DNA from: Prevotella sp.
GTDB taxonomy: Bacteria; Bacteroidota; Bacteroidia; Bacteroidales; Bacteroidaceae
Assembly: GCA_017623655.1 (NCBI GenBank)
Contig: JAGAON010000003.1
Coordinates: forward strand, 124,001-188,000
Reading direction: 5' to 3'
Length of the DNA: 64,000 bases
Below, piece by piece: positions 35,435 through 44,530 of the stretch. Made by a program: the position numbers and the translations under genes. Position 1 is the first letter of the stretch. Each line of letters starts with the position of its first letter. The notes beneath the pieces are model-generated. The model had not been told where the DNA came from. It worked only from the letters and a program-made list of their open reading frames with translations, and searched no databases.

Positions 35435-35519
35435 GTGAAAGGGTGCTGATTACACTGTAAACAGGTGCTGATTACGGTGTAAAAGAGGCCTGATTGCGGT
35501 GTAATCAGCACCCTTTTAC
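35435..35519. repeat. 85-bp four-unit dyad array, copy 8
   Basis: Units start at 35435, 35457, 35479 and 35501; spacers ACT, GGT, GGT. It reads +A +C x -A. The third unit (x) is GTAAAAGAGGCCTGATTGC, with a different centre (AGGCC). The same variant occupies the third position of copy 9. It ends 57 nt before the amt stop side. Confidence 0.95.
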
Positions 35520-35576
35520 TTTACGCTCCGCGGCAGGTTGCAATGTGCCGCGTTTAATATACTGACGGACAGAGGT

Positions 35577-36827
35577 TTAGTTGTAGCAAGCCTCGCCGTG
35601 CTCGTAGATGTCGAGTCCTTCCTCCTCGATGATGCGGTCGCAGCGCAGGCCGTGGGTATGCTTGATGACCGTGAAGAGTATCATGCCGCATACGAATGCG
35701 AATACGCCTACCGCCAATGCTCCGAGAGCCTGTGTTCCTATGCTTGCCTCAACGCCGTCGATGGACGGGTCGCAGAACACGCCTGTGAGTATCGTGCCCG
35801 CTATGCCTCCGACACCGTGTACAGAGACAGCACCAACCGGGTCGTCTATCTTGCAGACCTTGTCAATGAAGCTTACGGACATACACATGAGGACACTGGC
35901 TATCACGCCGATGAGGGCGGCGGAGCCTATGCTTACGCAGTCACATCCGGCCGTAATGCCCACAAGTCCGGCGAGGACGCCGTTGCAAAGCATTGACAGT
36001 GACGGCTTGCCATCGACTATCCATGTGTAGAACATCGCCGCTATGGCACCTGTGGCGGCTGCCATGTTGGTGGTCACGAATACGTGTGACATACTCACGG
36101 CGTTGGCGTAACCTGTGGCGGCAACGGTGGATGCGGGGTTGAAGCCGAACCATCCTACCCACAGGCAGAACACGCCGAGCGCGCAGATAAGCAGGTTGTG
36201 GCCGGGGATGGCGCGGCTTTTGCCGTCTTTGCCGTACTTGCCCACACGGGGACCGAGCACTATCGCGCCCGCCAACGCTATCGCGCCGCCGCAGAGATGT
36301 ACCACGGTAGAGCCGGCGAAGTCATGGAATCCCATCTCGGAGAGCCATCCGCCGCCCCATGACCAGTGGCCTTCTATCGGGTAGATGAACGCGGAGATGA
36401 GTACGGAGAACACCACGTACATGGAGAACTTGGTGCGCTCCGCCATGGCGCCGGATACGATTGTGGCTGCCGTGGCGGCGAATACGGTCTGGAACATGAA
36501 CGTACACTCGGCGGGAACGTTTGAGTCGCTGCCGATGAAGCCGAACCCTTCCCAGCCGATGAAGCCGTTGCCGTCGCCGTACATGATGGAGAATCCCATG
36601 ATCCAGAACAACACTGTGCCGAACATGAAATCCACAAAGTTCTTCATAAGGATGTTGGCCGTGTTCTTGGACTGTGTGAGGCCGGCCTCGACAAGGGCGA
36701 ATCCCGGCTGCATCCAGAACACGAGTATCGCGCCGAGCAGCACCCATACGGTATCAAGACCGTTAACGTAGTCTTTCGCTTCCTCCACTACCGCCGCGAG
36801 GGGTGTGGCAAATAATATATCCATCAT
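35577..36827 (-). CDS. amt: Ammonium transporter
   Basis: Inner-membrane Amt/MEP/Rh channel for ammonium. It has 416 residues with about eleven spans. N-terminal LGAILVFWMQPGFALVEAGL and KNTANILMKNF are family-typical. The two pore histidines sit in HDFAGSTVVHLCGG and SVHGVGGIAGT. glnK lies 54 nt upstream on the same strand, the classic glnK-amt pair in which the PII protein plugs the channel when nitrogen is plentiful. Confidence 0.96.
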   Translation of the reverse strand: MMDILFATPLAAVVEEAKDYVNGLDTVWVLLGAILVFWMQPGFALVEAGLTQSKNTANILMKNFVDFMFGTVLFWIMGFSIMYGDGNGFIGWEGFGFIGSDSNVPAECTFMFQTVFAATAATIVSGAMAERTKFSMYVVFSVLISAFIYPIEGHWSWGGGWLSEMGFHDFAGSTVVHLCGGAIALAGAIVLGPRVGKYGKDGKSRAIPGHNLLICALGVFCLWVGWFGFNPASTVAATGYANAVSMSHVFVTTNMAAATGAIAAMFYTWIVDGKPSLSMLCNGVLAGLVGITAGCDCVSIGSAALIGVIASVLMCMSVSFIDKVCKIDDPVGAVSVHGVGGIAGTILTGVFCDPSIDGVEASIGTQALGALAVGVFAFVCGMILFTVIKHTHGLRCDRIIEEEGLDIYEHGEACYN

Positions 36828-36881
36828 AATCTTTTCCTTTCTTTGTGTTTGTGTTATTGTCGTGTGTGTTGTTGTCGGCGG

Positions 36882-37229
36882 CTACTTCTTGTCAGCCAAA
36901 ACGGTGTCTCCGTGGTCGCCGGTGCGGATGGAGTAGCAGTCTATCATGTCGCTGACGAATATGCGTCCGTCGCCCACCTTGCCCGTGTGCGCCACCTCCA
37001 TTATGGCCTTTACGGTGGAATCCACGAAGATTTCGCGGCACACTATGGTGATGGCCACGCGCTCTATCACGTCCGTTGAATACTGAACCCCACGGTAAAT
37101 GCGCTCCTGACGGCTCTGCCCGATGCCGTGGACATCGTGATACTCAAACCAGTCGATGTTGGAGTTAAGCAGGGCTTCCTTCACATCCTCGAACTTAGTC
37201 TTGCGGATGATTGCTTCAATCTTTTTCAT
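36882..37229 (-). CDS. glnK: Nitrogen regulatory protein PII
   Basis: Trimeric sensor of 2-oxoglutarate, ATP/ADP and glutamine status that binds Amt. It has 115 residues. It begins MKKIEAIIRKTKFEDVKEAL. The T-loop region HGIGQSRQERIYRGVQYSTD keeps a Tyr at the usual uridylylation place, and the B-loop TGKVGDGRIFV is complete. It precedes amt in one transcript. A -7 box and an inverted repeat lie upstream. Confidence 0.95.
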   Translation of the reverse strand: MKKIEAIIRKTKFEDVKEALLNSNIDWFEYHDVHGIGQSRQERIYRGVQYSTDVIERVAITIVCREIFVDSTVKAIMEVAHTGKVGDGRIFVSDMIDCYSIRTGDHGDTVLADKK

Positions 37230-37423
37230 ACTAAATACCCTTTTTGATTAATTAATGTTGTGTTTGTGTTGTTGTCCCGCCGTAATAGCGTTCCTTTTGT
37301 CTTGTAATCTGTTTACACCTTATTATATATAAGGGGCGGATAATGCCGCGTTGTGAAACCGTCAGCGTGTCGTTTTGTATTGAATTAATGTGTATAGAAC
37401 GACGTTTTGTTTGGTTTCTGATG

Positions 37424-37431
37424 CAAAATTA
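37424..37431 (-). promoter_or_regulatory. Possible -7 box for glnK-amt
   Basis: TAATTTTG on the minus strand, about 195 nt before glnK. No TTTG box at 19-20 nt. The long leader and the poor -33 box could mean activator dependence, or that another start is used. Confidence 0.45.
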
Positions 37432-37501
37432 CAACATTTTGTTAGGATAATTAGCATATTGAAAGCGTTTTGCTTGACAAAAAGTCAGTGCGGTTTCAGA
37501 T

Positions 37502-37532
37502 TGTAAGCATTGCTGCTTGCATTGCTTATACA
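37502..37532. promoter_or_regulatory. Possible operator in the glnK-dapF divergent gap
   Basis: TGTAAGCA (37502-37509) faces TGCTTATACA (37523-37532), and GCATTGCT occurs twice as a direct repeat 12 nt apart (37507 and 37519). The region lies upstream of both the glnK -7 box and the dapF promoter, where a nitrogen regulator might bind. The rest of the 452-bp gap is AT-rich with no coding sign. Confidence 0.4.
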
Positions 37533-37609
37533 ATGTGCTCAAAAAGTGCTTTGGTTCTTACAATTTGTTATTTTATTGATATTTTTGTGTTAGAATGACA
37601 TGATTTCTC

Positions 37610-37639
37610 TTGTTTTTACGACAAAAAGTAGTAATTTTG
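37610..37639 (+). promoter_or_regulatory. Promoter of dapF
   Basis: TTG at 37610-37612, 19 nt, TAATTTTG at 37632-37639. The dapF ATG at 37682 is 42 nt downstream, so an in-frame TTG start at 37610 within the promoter is rejected. Confidence 0.8.
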
Positions 37640-37681
37640 CAACGAAATCAAGAATGGAAGTCAAACGTATTCAATAAGGAA

Positions 37682-38542
37682 ATGATGAAGAAGACCATCA
37701 AATTCACGAAGATGCACGGTGCGGGCAACGATTATATATATGTCAATACATTGCTGTATGACATACCGGATCCCGCCGCCGCTTCCATCAAGTGGAGCCG
37801 TCCGCACTTCGGCATAGGCTCTGACGGACTGATACTGATAGGCAAGTCCACCGTGCCTGACGCCGATTTCTCCATGCGTATATTCAATAATGACGGCTCG
37901 GAAGCCATGATGTGCGGCAACGGAACGCGCTGTGTGGCGAAGTATCTGCACGACAAAGGCCTGACAACGGCCAATCCTATAAGGCTGCAGACGCTCTCGG
38001 GAGTGAAGGTTCTGAACCTGCATCTCGATAAAGAAGGTGCTGTTGACACCGTGACGGTGGATATGGGAGAGCCCGTATTAAGGCAACCCGCACAGTTCGG
38101 GGTGCGTGGCGGTGCGGCCGTTGACTATGAACTGACGGTGCAGGGACGGGCGTTCAAAGGCACGTTCGTGTCGATGGGCAATCCGCATTTCGTGATATTC
38201 CTTGACGAGGACGTGGAGAAGTTCGACGTGGCGGCCTACGGTTCTCTGCTGGAACGCCATCCGGTCTTTCCCCAAAGGTGCAACATCGAGTTCGCGCAGG
38301 TGCTTCCTGACGGGACGGTAAGGATGAGAGTGTGGGAGAGAGGCAGTGGGATTACCCTCGCCTGCGGTACCGGAGCCTGTGCGACAGCGGTGGCCGCGAA
38401 GCTCACCGGACGGCGGAACAGGGAGAGCAGCGTGCTCATGGACGGCGGAATGCTGGGCATACGGTGGGACGAAACGGACGGGCACGTCATGATGACAGGC
38501 CCTGCGGCGATAGCCTTTGAGGGGGAAACGGAGCTCCCGTAA
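37682..38542 (+). CDS. dapF: Diaminopimelate epimerase
   Basis: Interconverts LL- and meso-diaminopimelate for peptidoglycan and lysine. It has 286 residues from ATG 37682 ([18 protein letters not shown]); the next ATG is an equal option. The two catalytic cysteines lie in [12 protein letters not shown] and [11 protein letters not shown], and KMHGAGNDY is the family N-terminal motif. dapL follows 43 nt later. Confidence 0.96.
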   Translation: MMKKTIKFTKMHGAGNDYIYVNTLLYDIPDPAAASIKWSRPHFGIGSDGLILIGKSTVPDADFSMRIFNNDGSEAMMCGNGTRCVAKYLHDKGLTTANPIRLQTLSGVKVLNLHLDKEGAVDTVTVDMGEPVLRQPAQFGVRGGAAVDYELTVQGRAFKGTFVSMGNPHFVIFLDEDVEKFDVAAYGSLLERHPVFPQRCNIEFAQVLPDGTVRMRVWERGSGITLACGTGACATAVAAKLTGRRNRESSVLMDGGMLGIRWDETDGHVMMTGPAAIAFEGETELP

Positions 38543-38585
38543 CGACAGACAAGCAAACTTACAACAATAAAAGAACACGAGAACA

Positions 38586-39815
38586 ATGGCATTAGTAAAC
38601 GAACATTATCTTAAACTGTCAGCCAATTACCTGTTCGCCGACATAGCGAAGAAGGTAAACGCCTACAAGGTCTCGCACCCGAAGGTGAGGGTTATCAGCC
38701 TCGGCATAGGCGACGTGACACGCCCTTTGGTTCCGGCTGTCACCGAAGCCATGCACAAGGCGGTGGACGAGATGGCGGAAAAGGCCACGTTCAGGGGCTA
38801 CGGACCGGAGCGGGGATACGATTTTCTGCGTGAGGCCATCATAAAGAACGATTACCTTCCGCGCGGAATACACCTTGACCCGAACGAGATTTTCATCAAT
38901 GACGGGGCGAAATCAGACACCGGCAACATCGGCGACATAGTGCGGTGGGACAACTCGATAGGCATGACCGACCCGATATATCCGGTCTATATCGACTCAA
39001 ACGTGATGTGCGGACGTGCCGGAGTGTTCGAGAACGGCTCGTGGAGCAACGTGAACTATATGCCGTGTACGGCGGAAAACAACTTCATACCGCAGATACC
39101 CGACCGCAGGGTCGATATGATTTACCTCTGTTATCCCAACAATCCCACGGGGACTGTGCTGACAAAGGAGGAGCTGCGCAAGTGGGTCAACTACGCGTTG
39201 AGGAACGATACGCTCATACTTTACGACGCCGCGTACGAGGCTTTCATACGGGAGGACGACATACCGCATTCCATTTACGAGATAAAGGGGGCGCGCAAGT
39301 GCGCCATAGAGTTCCGCTCCTATTCTAAGACGGCGGGCTTCACCGGCGTAAGATGCGGCTACACCGTGATACCGAAAGACCTTACGGCGGTGACACTGGA
39401 CGGTTCGCGGCGCATAGAGCTTAACCATCTGTGGGACAGAAGGCAGAGTACCAAGTTCAATGGCACGAGCTATATCTCCCAACGTGCGGCGGAAGCCATC
39501 TACACCCCTGAGGGAAAGGAGCAGACAAAGGCCGTGATAGACTACTACATGGATAACGCCACGCTGATGCGCGAGGCCATGACACGCATGGGCTTCGAGG
39601 TGTTCGGCGGCAGGAACGCACCATATCTGTGGGTGAAGACGCCCGACGGCTGCTCATCGTGGAAGTTCTTTGACCAGCTTCTCTATGGCGCGAGCGTCGT
39701 GTGTACGCCCGGTGTGGGCTTCGGCCCTTCGGGAGAAGGTTATGTACGCCTTACCTCCTTCGGCGAAAGAGAGGACTGCGAGGAAGCCATGCGCAGGATT
39801 CGGGAGTGGCGGTAA
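38586..39815 (+). CDS. dapL: LL-diaminopimelate aminotransferase
   Basis: Converts tetrahydrodipicolinate directly to LL-diaminopimelate with glutamate as donor, bypassing the acylated route. It has 409 residues. The start MALVNEHYLKLSANYLFADI and LGIGDVTRPLVPAV are DapL-specific. The PLP Lys is in SYSKTAGFTGVRCGY, with CYPNNPTGTVLT and the Asp/Tyr pair in LYDAAYEAF. With dapF it gives meso-diaminopimelate, and glutamate use ties it to the surrounding nitrogen genes. Confidence 0.96.
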   Translation: MALVNEHYLKLSANYLFADIAKKVNAYKVSHPKVRVISLGIGDVTRPLVPAVTEAMHKAVDEMAEKATFRGYGPERGYDFLREAIIKNDYLPRGIHLDPNEIFINDGAKSDTGNIGDIVRWDNSIGMTDPIYPVYIDSNVMCGRAGVFENGSWSNVNYMPCTAENNFIPQIPDRRVDMIYLCYPNNPTGTVLTKEELRKWVNYALRNDTLILYDAAYEAFIREDDIPHSIYEIKGARKCAIEFRSYSKTAGFTGVRCGYTVIPKDLTAVTLDGSRRIELNHLWDRRQSTKFNGTSYISQRAAEAIYTPEGKEQTKAVIDYYMDNATLMREAMTRMGFEVFGGRNAPYLWVKTPDGCSSWKFFDQLLYGASVVCTPGVGFGPSGEGYVRLTSFGEREDCEEAMRRIREWR

Positions 39816-39872
39816 CGCCTTGTCGTACAAGGTATTGCACCCGACAGAAGATGACCGCGGACTAAGCGTGCT

Positions 39873-39957
39873 GCAATCAGCACCTGATTACCCCGCAATC
39901 AGCACCTGATTACAGTGTAAAAGAGGCCTGATTACAGTGTAATCGGCACCTGATTGC
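39873..39957. repeat. 85-bp four-unit dyad array, copy 9
   Basis: Units start at 39873, 39895, 39917 and 39939; spacers CCC, AGT, AGT. It reads -P -P x -P with x = GTAAAAGAGGCCTGATTAC, the AGGCC-centred variant also found third in copy 8. It separates dapL from the outer-membrane protein gene. Confidence 0.96.
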
Positions 39958-40047
39958 GAAAGACAAGCCGCACAGGCACAAACACAACACTATATTTATA
40001 CACAAACACAAATTATTAACCCTTTAATTCAGGAAAGGAACAAGATT

Positions 40048-40764
40048 ATGAGAATCATCAAAGTATTGACCCTTGCGGCAATGGGTATCATGGGCATCAG
40101 CGCGGCGAACGCTCAGGACAAGGTGGAAGGTTCTGTTTCGGCAGATGTGGTTTCACGCTACGTATGGCGCGGCCAGGCACTCGGAGACGCAGCCATACAG
40201 CCGTCGGCCGGCCTCTCCTACAAAGGCTTCTCGCTCTCCGCATGGGGCAGCTACGGCTTCCTCAACACGCAGGACGCGAAGGAGTTTGACCTCACGCTGG
40301 CCTACGCCAAGGGCGGTTTCAACGTAGGCGTGACCGACTACTGGTTCTCTTACTACGGGGAGGACAACAAATACTTCGAGTATCGTGCGCATGACACCAA
40401 GCACGTGTGGGAAGCCAACATCGGCTATGACTTCGGTCCGCTGGCCATACAGTGGTACACCAACTTCGCGGGTGCTGACGGTTGTAACAAGAGCGGTGAC
40501 AGGGCATACTCGTCATACGTGCAGTTGAGCGCGCCGTTCACGCTTGCCTCCTGCGACTGGACGGCCACGGTGGGCGCCGTTCCATATTCAACGGACTTCT
40601 ATGCCGACGCCACAGGCGGCTTCAGCGTGACCAACATATCACTCCGCGCGACGAAGACCATACCCGTATGCAAGTCTTGGGGCACCCCGGTGTTTATGGA
40701 AGGCTCATGCAATCCGAGCACGAAGAAAGGCTATCTCGTTGTAGGTTTCACTGTTGCGCCATAA
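40048..40764 (+). CDS. Outer-membrane protein of the TorF/Gcw_chp type
   Basis: 238 residues with signal peptide MRIIKVLTLAAMGIMGISAA, then beta-strand-rich sequence. The family mark is the early SADVVSRYVWRGQALGD, followed by repeated strand-turn units (SLSAWGSYGFLN, FDLTLAYAKGGFNVGVTDYW). The family is known for a short barrel of unclear role. Its place between dapL and glnN suggests a link with nitrogen uptake, by context only. Confidence 0.7.
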   Translation: MRIIKVLTLAAMGIMGISAANAQDKVEGSVSADVVSRYVWRGQALGDAAIQPSAGLSYKGFSLSAWGSYGFLNTQDAKEFDLTLAYAKGGFNVGVTDYWFSYYGEDNKYFEYRAHDTKHVWEANIGYDFGPLAIQWYTNFAGADGCNKSGDRAYSSYVQLSAPFTLASCDWTATVGAVPYSTDFYADATGGFSVTNISLRATKTIPVCKSWGTPVFMEGSCNPSTKKGYLVVGFTVAP

Positions 40765-40783
40765 TATAAAGGTTGCGAAAAAC

Positions 40784-40814
40784 TTGTGTAACTACGGAAA
40801 AAACACTACCTTTG
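40784..40814 (+). promoter_or_regulatory. Promoter of glnN
   Basis: TTG at 40784-40786, 20 nt, TACCTTTG at 40807-40814, 42 nt before the ATG. It is a full Bacteroidetes promoter, so glnN is transcribed on its own. Confidence 0.85.
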
Positions 40815-40856
40815 CAGTAGAAAAAACAGTAAGGACTAATATAAAAACAAAATAAA

Positions 40857-43043
40857 ATGGCAAATCTAAGATTTCAGGTTGTAGCCGAAGCGTTCAAGAA
40901 ACGCCCCGTAGAAGTGCCTGCACCGGCAGAGCGTCCGTCGGAGTTCTTCGGCAAGTATGTCTTCAACAAGCAGAAGATGTTTAAGTATCTTCCAAAGAAA
41001 GTCTATGACAAGATGCTCGATGTCATCGACAATGGCGCACCGCTTGACCGCGCTACCGCGGACAAAGTGGCGGAAGGCATGAAGAAATGGGCGATGGAGC
41101 TTGGCGCGACACACTGCACACACTGGTTCCAGCCGCTTACGGGCACAACGGCGGAGAAGCACGACGCCTTCGTGGAACACGACTGGAAAGGCGGCATGAT
41201 AGAGGAGTTTGAAGGCAAAAGCCTTGTGCAGCAGGAGCCGGACGCATCCTCTTTCCCCTCCGGCGGCATACGTTCCACTTTCGAGGCACGCGGTTATTCC
41301 GCATGGGATCCGACCTCACCCGTGTTCGTTATAGGCGACACGCTGATGATACCGACCGTCTTCATCTCCTATACCGGTGAGGCACTGGACTACAAGACAC
41401 CGCTGCTGAAAGCCATACACGCCGTTGACAGGGCTGCGACGGACGTCGTAAAATACTTTAACCCGGAGGTAAGCAAGGTGGTATCAAACCTCGGTTGGGA
41501 GCAGGAATACTTCCTTGTGGATGAAGGACTGTTCTCCGCACGCCCTGATCTGCTCCTTACCGGACGCACGCTGATGGGACATTCCTCCGCGAAAGACCAG
41601 CAGATGGACGACCACTACTTCGGTTCCATACCGGCACGCGTGGCCGCTTTCATGAAAGACTTGGAGATACAGGCTCTTGAACTGGGCATACCTTGCAAGA
41701 CAAGGCATAACGAAGTCGCCCCGAACCAGTTTGAACTGGCTCCCATCTTCGAGGAAACCAACCTCGCTGTGGACCATAATATGCTCATAATGGCACTCAT
41801 GAAGAAGGTGGCCCGCAACCACGGCTTCCGCTGTCTGCTCCATGAAAAGCCGTTTGACGGCGTGAACGGCTCCGGCAAACACAACAACTGGTCCCTCTCT
41901 ACCGACACCGGCATACTGCTCCACGCACCCGGCAAGGACGAGATCAGCAACCTCCGCTTCGTCACTTTCATCGTGGAGACGCTGATGGGTGTATATAAAC
42001 ACAACGGACTTCTTAAGGCTTCCATCATGTCTGCGACCAATGCGCACCGTCTCGGGGCCAATGAAGCGCCGCCGGCAATAGTATCTTCCTTCCTCGGCAA
42101 GCAGCTTACGGAGGTTCTTGACCACCTTGAGAACTCCGATGACGACACCATCGCCATTGCCGGAAAGGCCGGACTGAAGCTCGACATACCGTCAATACCG
42201 GAGCTCCTGATAGACAATACCGACCGCAACCGCACCTCTCCGTTCGCCTTTACGGGCAACCGCTTCGAGTTCCGCGCACCGGGTTCTGAGGCGAACTGTG
42301 CGTCTGCAATGATAGTACTCAATGCCGCAGTGGCGGAAGCGCTCGTTAGTTTCAAGACGCGTGTTGACGCATTGGTGGCCAACGGCAAGGAGGTTCACGC
42401 GGCGATAATAAGCGTTCTGCGTGACGACATAAAGACCTGCAAGGCTATTCGCTTTGACGGCAACGGCTATTCTGACGCTTGGGTGGCTGAGGCTGAGAAG
42501 CGCGGACTGGACGTCGAGAGCTCTTGCCCGCTTATCTTCGACCGCTATCTCGACAAGGCTTCAATCGATATGTTCGAGTCTCTGAACATCATGACGGCCA
42601 AGGAACTTGAAGCCCGCAACGAAATCAAGTGGGAGACATACACGAAGAAGATACAGATCGAGGCGCGCATATTCGGTGATCTCTCTGTTAACCACATCAT
42701 TCCGCAGGTCGTTGCGTACCAGACCAAGCTCGCGGAGAACGTGGCTGCGCTGAAATCCATACTTCCCGACGATGAGTTCAAGGATGTGGCGGCAAGCAAC
42801 CTCGCCCTTATCTCCAAGATTTCACAGCGCGTGAAGGCCATAGAGGAGGGCTGCGAGGCTCTGACAAACGCCCGCAAGGTGGCCAACAAGATAGAGTCCG
42901 AGCGCGAGAAAGCCATCGCATACCACGACACGGTGGAGCCGTTGATGGGCAAGATACGTTACCACATCGACAAGCTCGAGGCCAAGGTGGATGACGAGGT
43001 ATGGACGCTGCCGAAGTACCGCGAACTGCTTTTTATCAGATAA
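40857..43043 (+). CDS. glnN: Glutamine synthetase type III
   Basis: Assimilates ammonium into glutamine. It has 728 residues, the size of the GSIII class common in Bacteroidales. GSIII-type features are FGKYVFNKQKMFKYLPKKVY at the N-terminus, THCTHWFQPLTGTTAEKHD, SSFPSGGIRSTFEARGYSAW, EQEYFLVDEGLF (metal Glu), HNEVAPNQFELAP, and NGSGKHNNWSLST near the ATP site. It forms the end of the nitrogen island with its own promoter and terminator. It likely responds to nitrogen status, but no operator was identified. Confidence 0.97.
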   Translation: MANLRFQVVAEAFKKRPVEVPAPAERPSEFFGKYVFNKQKMFKYLPKKVYDKMLDVIDNGAPLDRATADKVAEGMKKWAMELGATHCTHWFQPLTGTTAEKHDAFVEHDWKGGMIEEFEGKSLVQQEPDASSFPSGGIRSTFEARGYSAWDPTSPVFVIGDTLMIPTVFISYTGEALDYKTPLLKAIHAVDRAATDVVKYFNPEVSKVVSNLGWEQEYFLVDEGLFSARPDLLLTGRTLMGHSSAKDQQMDDHYFGSIPARVAAFMKDLEIQALELGIPCKTRHNEVAPNQFELAPIFEETNLAVDHNMLIMALMKKVARNHGFRCLLHEKPFDGVNGSGKHNNWSLSTDTGILLHAPGKDEISNLRFVTFIVETLMGVYKHNGLLKASIMSATNAHRLGANEAPPAIVSSFLGKQLTEVLDHLENSDDDTIAIAGKAGLKLDIPSIPELLIDNTDRNRTSPFAFTGNRFEFRAPGSEANCASAMIVLNAAVAEALVSFKTRVDALVANGKEVHAAIISVLRDDIKTCKAIRFDGNGYSDAWVAEAEKRGLDVESSCPLIFDRYLDKASIDMFESLNIMTAKELEARNEIKWETYTKKIQIEARIFGDLSVNHIIPQVVAYQTKLAENVAALKSILPDDEFKDVAASNLALISKISQRVKAIEEGCEALTNARKVANKIESEREKAIAYHDTVEPLMGKIRYHIDKLEAKVDDEVWTLPKYRELLFIR

Positions 43044-43093
43044 TGCTACAAGATAAACAATCCATTTCTTTTATTGGTTGTTTAAGTTTGTAT

Positions 43094-43121
43094 GGATGGA
43101 TGACCGTGAGGTTGTCCATCC
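43094..43121 (+). terminator. Intrinsic terminator of glnN
   Basis: GGATGGA (43094-43100) pairs with TCCATCC (43115-43121), extended by partly paired TGACC/GGTTG, followed by TCTTTGTTTTT. Confidence 0.7.
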
Positions 43122-43177
43122 TCTTTGTTTTTACAGGGGATGCCAGTCTGTCCGGCAATGCGCTGGGTTGTAATGCG

Positions 43178-43209
43178 TTGTAGGGACGCACCAAGGTGCG
43201 TCCCTACAA
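43178..43209. repeat. GGACGCACC palindromic element, copy 4 (minimal form)
   Basis: A single hairpin: TTGTAGGGACGCACC, AA, then the exact inverse. Only one of the two arms found in the other copies is present. Its right flank (43210-43290) resembles that of copy 2 (shared GGTTTACA, CCGG.ATGCA, GGCAAGGA.GCCGT and TGCAACT words). Array copy 10 starts 90 nt on. Confidence 0.92.
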
Positions 43210-43299
43210 AGGTGGTTTACAGCCATCTTGCCGGATGCACGGCAAGGATGCCGTGCCTGCTTTTATGACCTGCAACTTTCATTGCATATTAACGCCTCC

Positions 43300-43384
43300 G
43301 CAAAAGGGTGCTGATTACATTGCAATCAGGTGCTAATCGCAGTGTAATCAGCACCTGTTTACATGGTAATCAGCACCCTTTTGC
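43300..43384. repeat. 85-bp four-unit dyad array, copy 10
   Basis: Units start at 43300, 43322, 43344 and 43366; spacers ATT, AGT, ATG. It reads +A +P -C -A. Units 1 and 4 are exact inverses, and with their flanks (ACGCCTCC on the left, GGAGGCGT on the right) make 27-bp perfect terminal inverted repeats. With the terminator and palindrome upstream it accounts for most of the 531-bp glnN-nadA gap. Confidence 0.97.
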
Positions 43385-43514
43385 GGAGGCGTGTCATATA
43401 TATGGTTATTTGATGCGGTTTTTATTTTTTTGTATTTTTTGCTTTTTGTTCCTTGGAGCCATTCCCGTTATGATATAATATAAAGGTACGCGGATAAAAA
43501 AGGGGCGTAAACTC

Positions 43515-43545
43515 TTGCTTTTACGGAAATAAATTGCTAACTTTG
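43515..43545 (+). promoter_or_regulatory. Promoter of nadA
   Basis: TTG at 43515-43517, 20 nt, TAACTTTG at 43538-43545; the ATG follows 29 nt later. Confidence 0.85.
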
Positions 43546-43574
43546 CACTTTGATAGCAACAACCCGGAAGATAT

Positions 43575-44525
43575 ATGAAACAGAACGATACCAAGGCATT
43601 GCAGGCGGAGATACGCCGTATGTGCAAGGAGAAGAATGCGGTGGTGCTGGCTCACTACTACACTGTTGGCGAGGTGCAGGAGGTGGCGGACTTTGTCGGT
43701 GACTCGCTGGCACTGGCGAGGAAGGCCGCGCAGACGGACGCGGACATCATCGTTATGTGCGGTGTTCACTTCATGGCCGAGACGTGCAAACTGCTGTCGC
43801 CGGAGAAACTGGTGCTGGCTCCTGACTTGTCAGCCGGCTGTTCCCTTGCGGACTCGTGCGACGCGGAGGATTTGCGCAAGTGGAAAGCGGAGCATCCGGA
43901 CTATATGGTGGTGCAATACGTCAACACCACTGCCGCCACAAAGGCTCTGACGGATGTCGTGGTGACATCGGGCAACGCCAAGAAGGTTGTCGATCAGCTG
44001 CCCAAGGACGCCAAAATCCTTTTCGGACCGGACTATAACCTCGGCTCGTACATCAATTCCGTGACCGGCCGCAACATGGAGTTGTGGGACGGAGGATGTC
44101 ATGTGCACGAACGTTTCTCCTGTGAGGCCATAGCAAGGTTGAAGCAAGAGCACCCGGAGGCCGTGGTGATGGCGCACTTGGAGTGCAAGGCTCCCGTGCT
44201 GGCCATGGCTCAGGTGAAAGGCTCGACGGCCGATATGCTGAAATATGCGCAGGAGAATGCGCCGCAAACGTATATCGTCGCCACGGAGGCGGGCATACTT
44301 CACGAGTTGCAGCGCACCTGTCCGGAGTGTACCTTCATCCCCGTTCCGCCGGAAGCGGGCGAGGGAAGTGCGGGATGCAGCTGCAACGAGTGCCAATACA
44401 TGAAGCTAAACACGCTGGAAAAACTGCGTGACTGCCTGAAAAACGAGGCTCCGGTGGTGGAGGTTGCGCCGGAGATTGCCAAGGAAGCGGTGAAGCCTAT
44501 CAACAGAATGCTGAGCTTGAGTTAA
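43575..44525 (+). CDS. nadA: Quinolinate synthase
   Basis: 4Fe-4S enzyme that condenses iminoaspartate with dihydroxyacetone phosphate in NAD synthesis. It has 316 residues, the short three-Cys form. The signs are VVLAHYYTVGEVQEVADFVG at the N-terminus, MAETCKLLSPEK, GCHVHERFSCEAI, and the C-terminal Cys in the GSAGCSCNECQYMKLNTLE segment. nadB and nadC are not in the window. Confidence 0.95.
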   Translation: MKQNDTKALQAEIRRMCKEKNAVVLAHYYTVGEVQEVADFVGDSLALARKAAQTDADIIVMCGVHFMAETCKLLSPEKLVLAPDLSAGCSLADSCDAEDLRKWKAEHPDYMVVQYVNTTAATKALTDVVVTSGNAKKVVDQLPKDAKILFGPDYNLGSYINSVTGRNMELWDGGCHVHERFSCEAIARLKQEHPEAVVMAHLECKAPVLAMAQVKGSTADMLKYAQENAPQTYIVATEAGILHELQRTCPECTFIPVPPEAGEGSAGCSCNECQYMKLNTLEKLRDCLKNEAPVVEVAPEIAKEAVKPINRMLSLS

Positions 44526-44530
44526 CCCAA

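Noticed and set aside
37440-37560. Sigma-54 promoter before glnK
   Set aside because: No convincing GG-N10-GC element at proper spacing was found by eye, although nitrogen genes made it worth a look.
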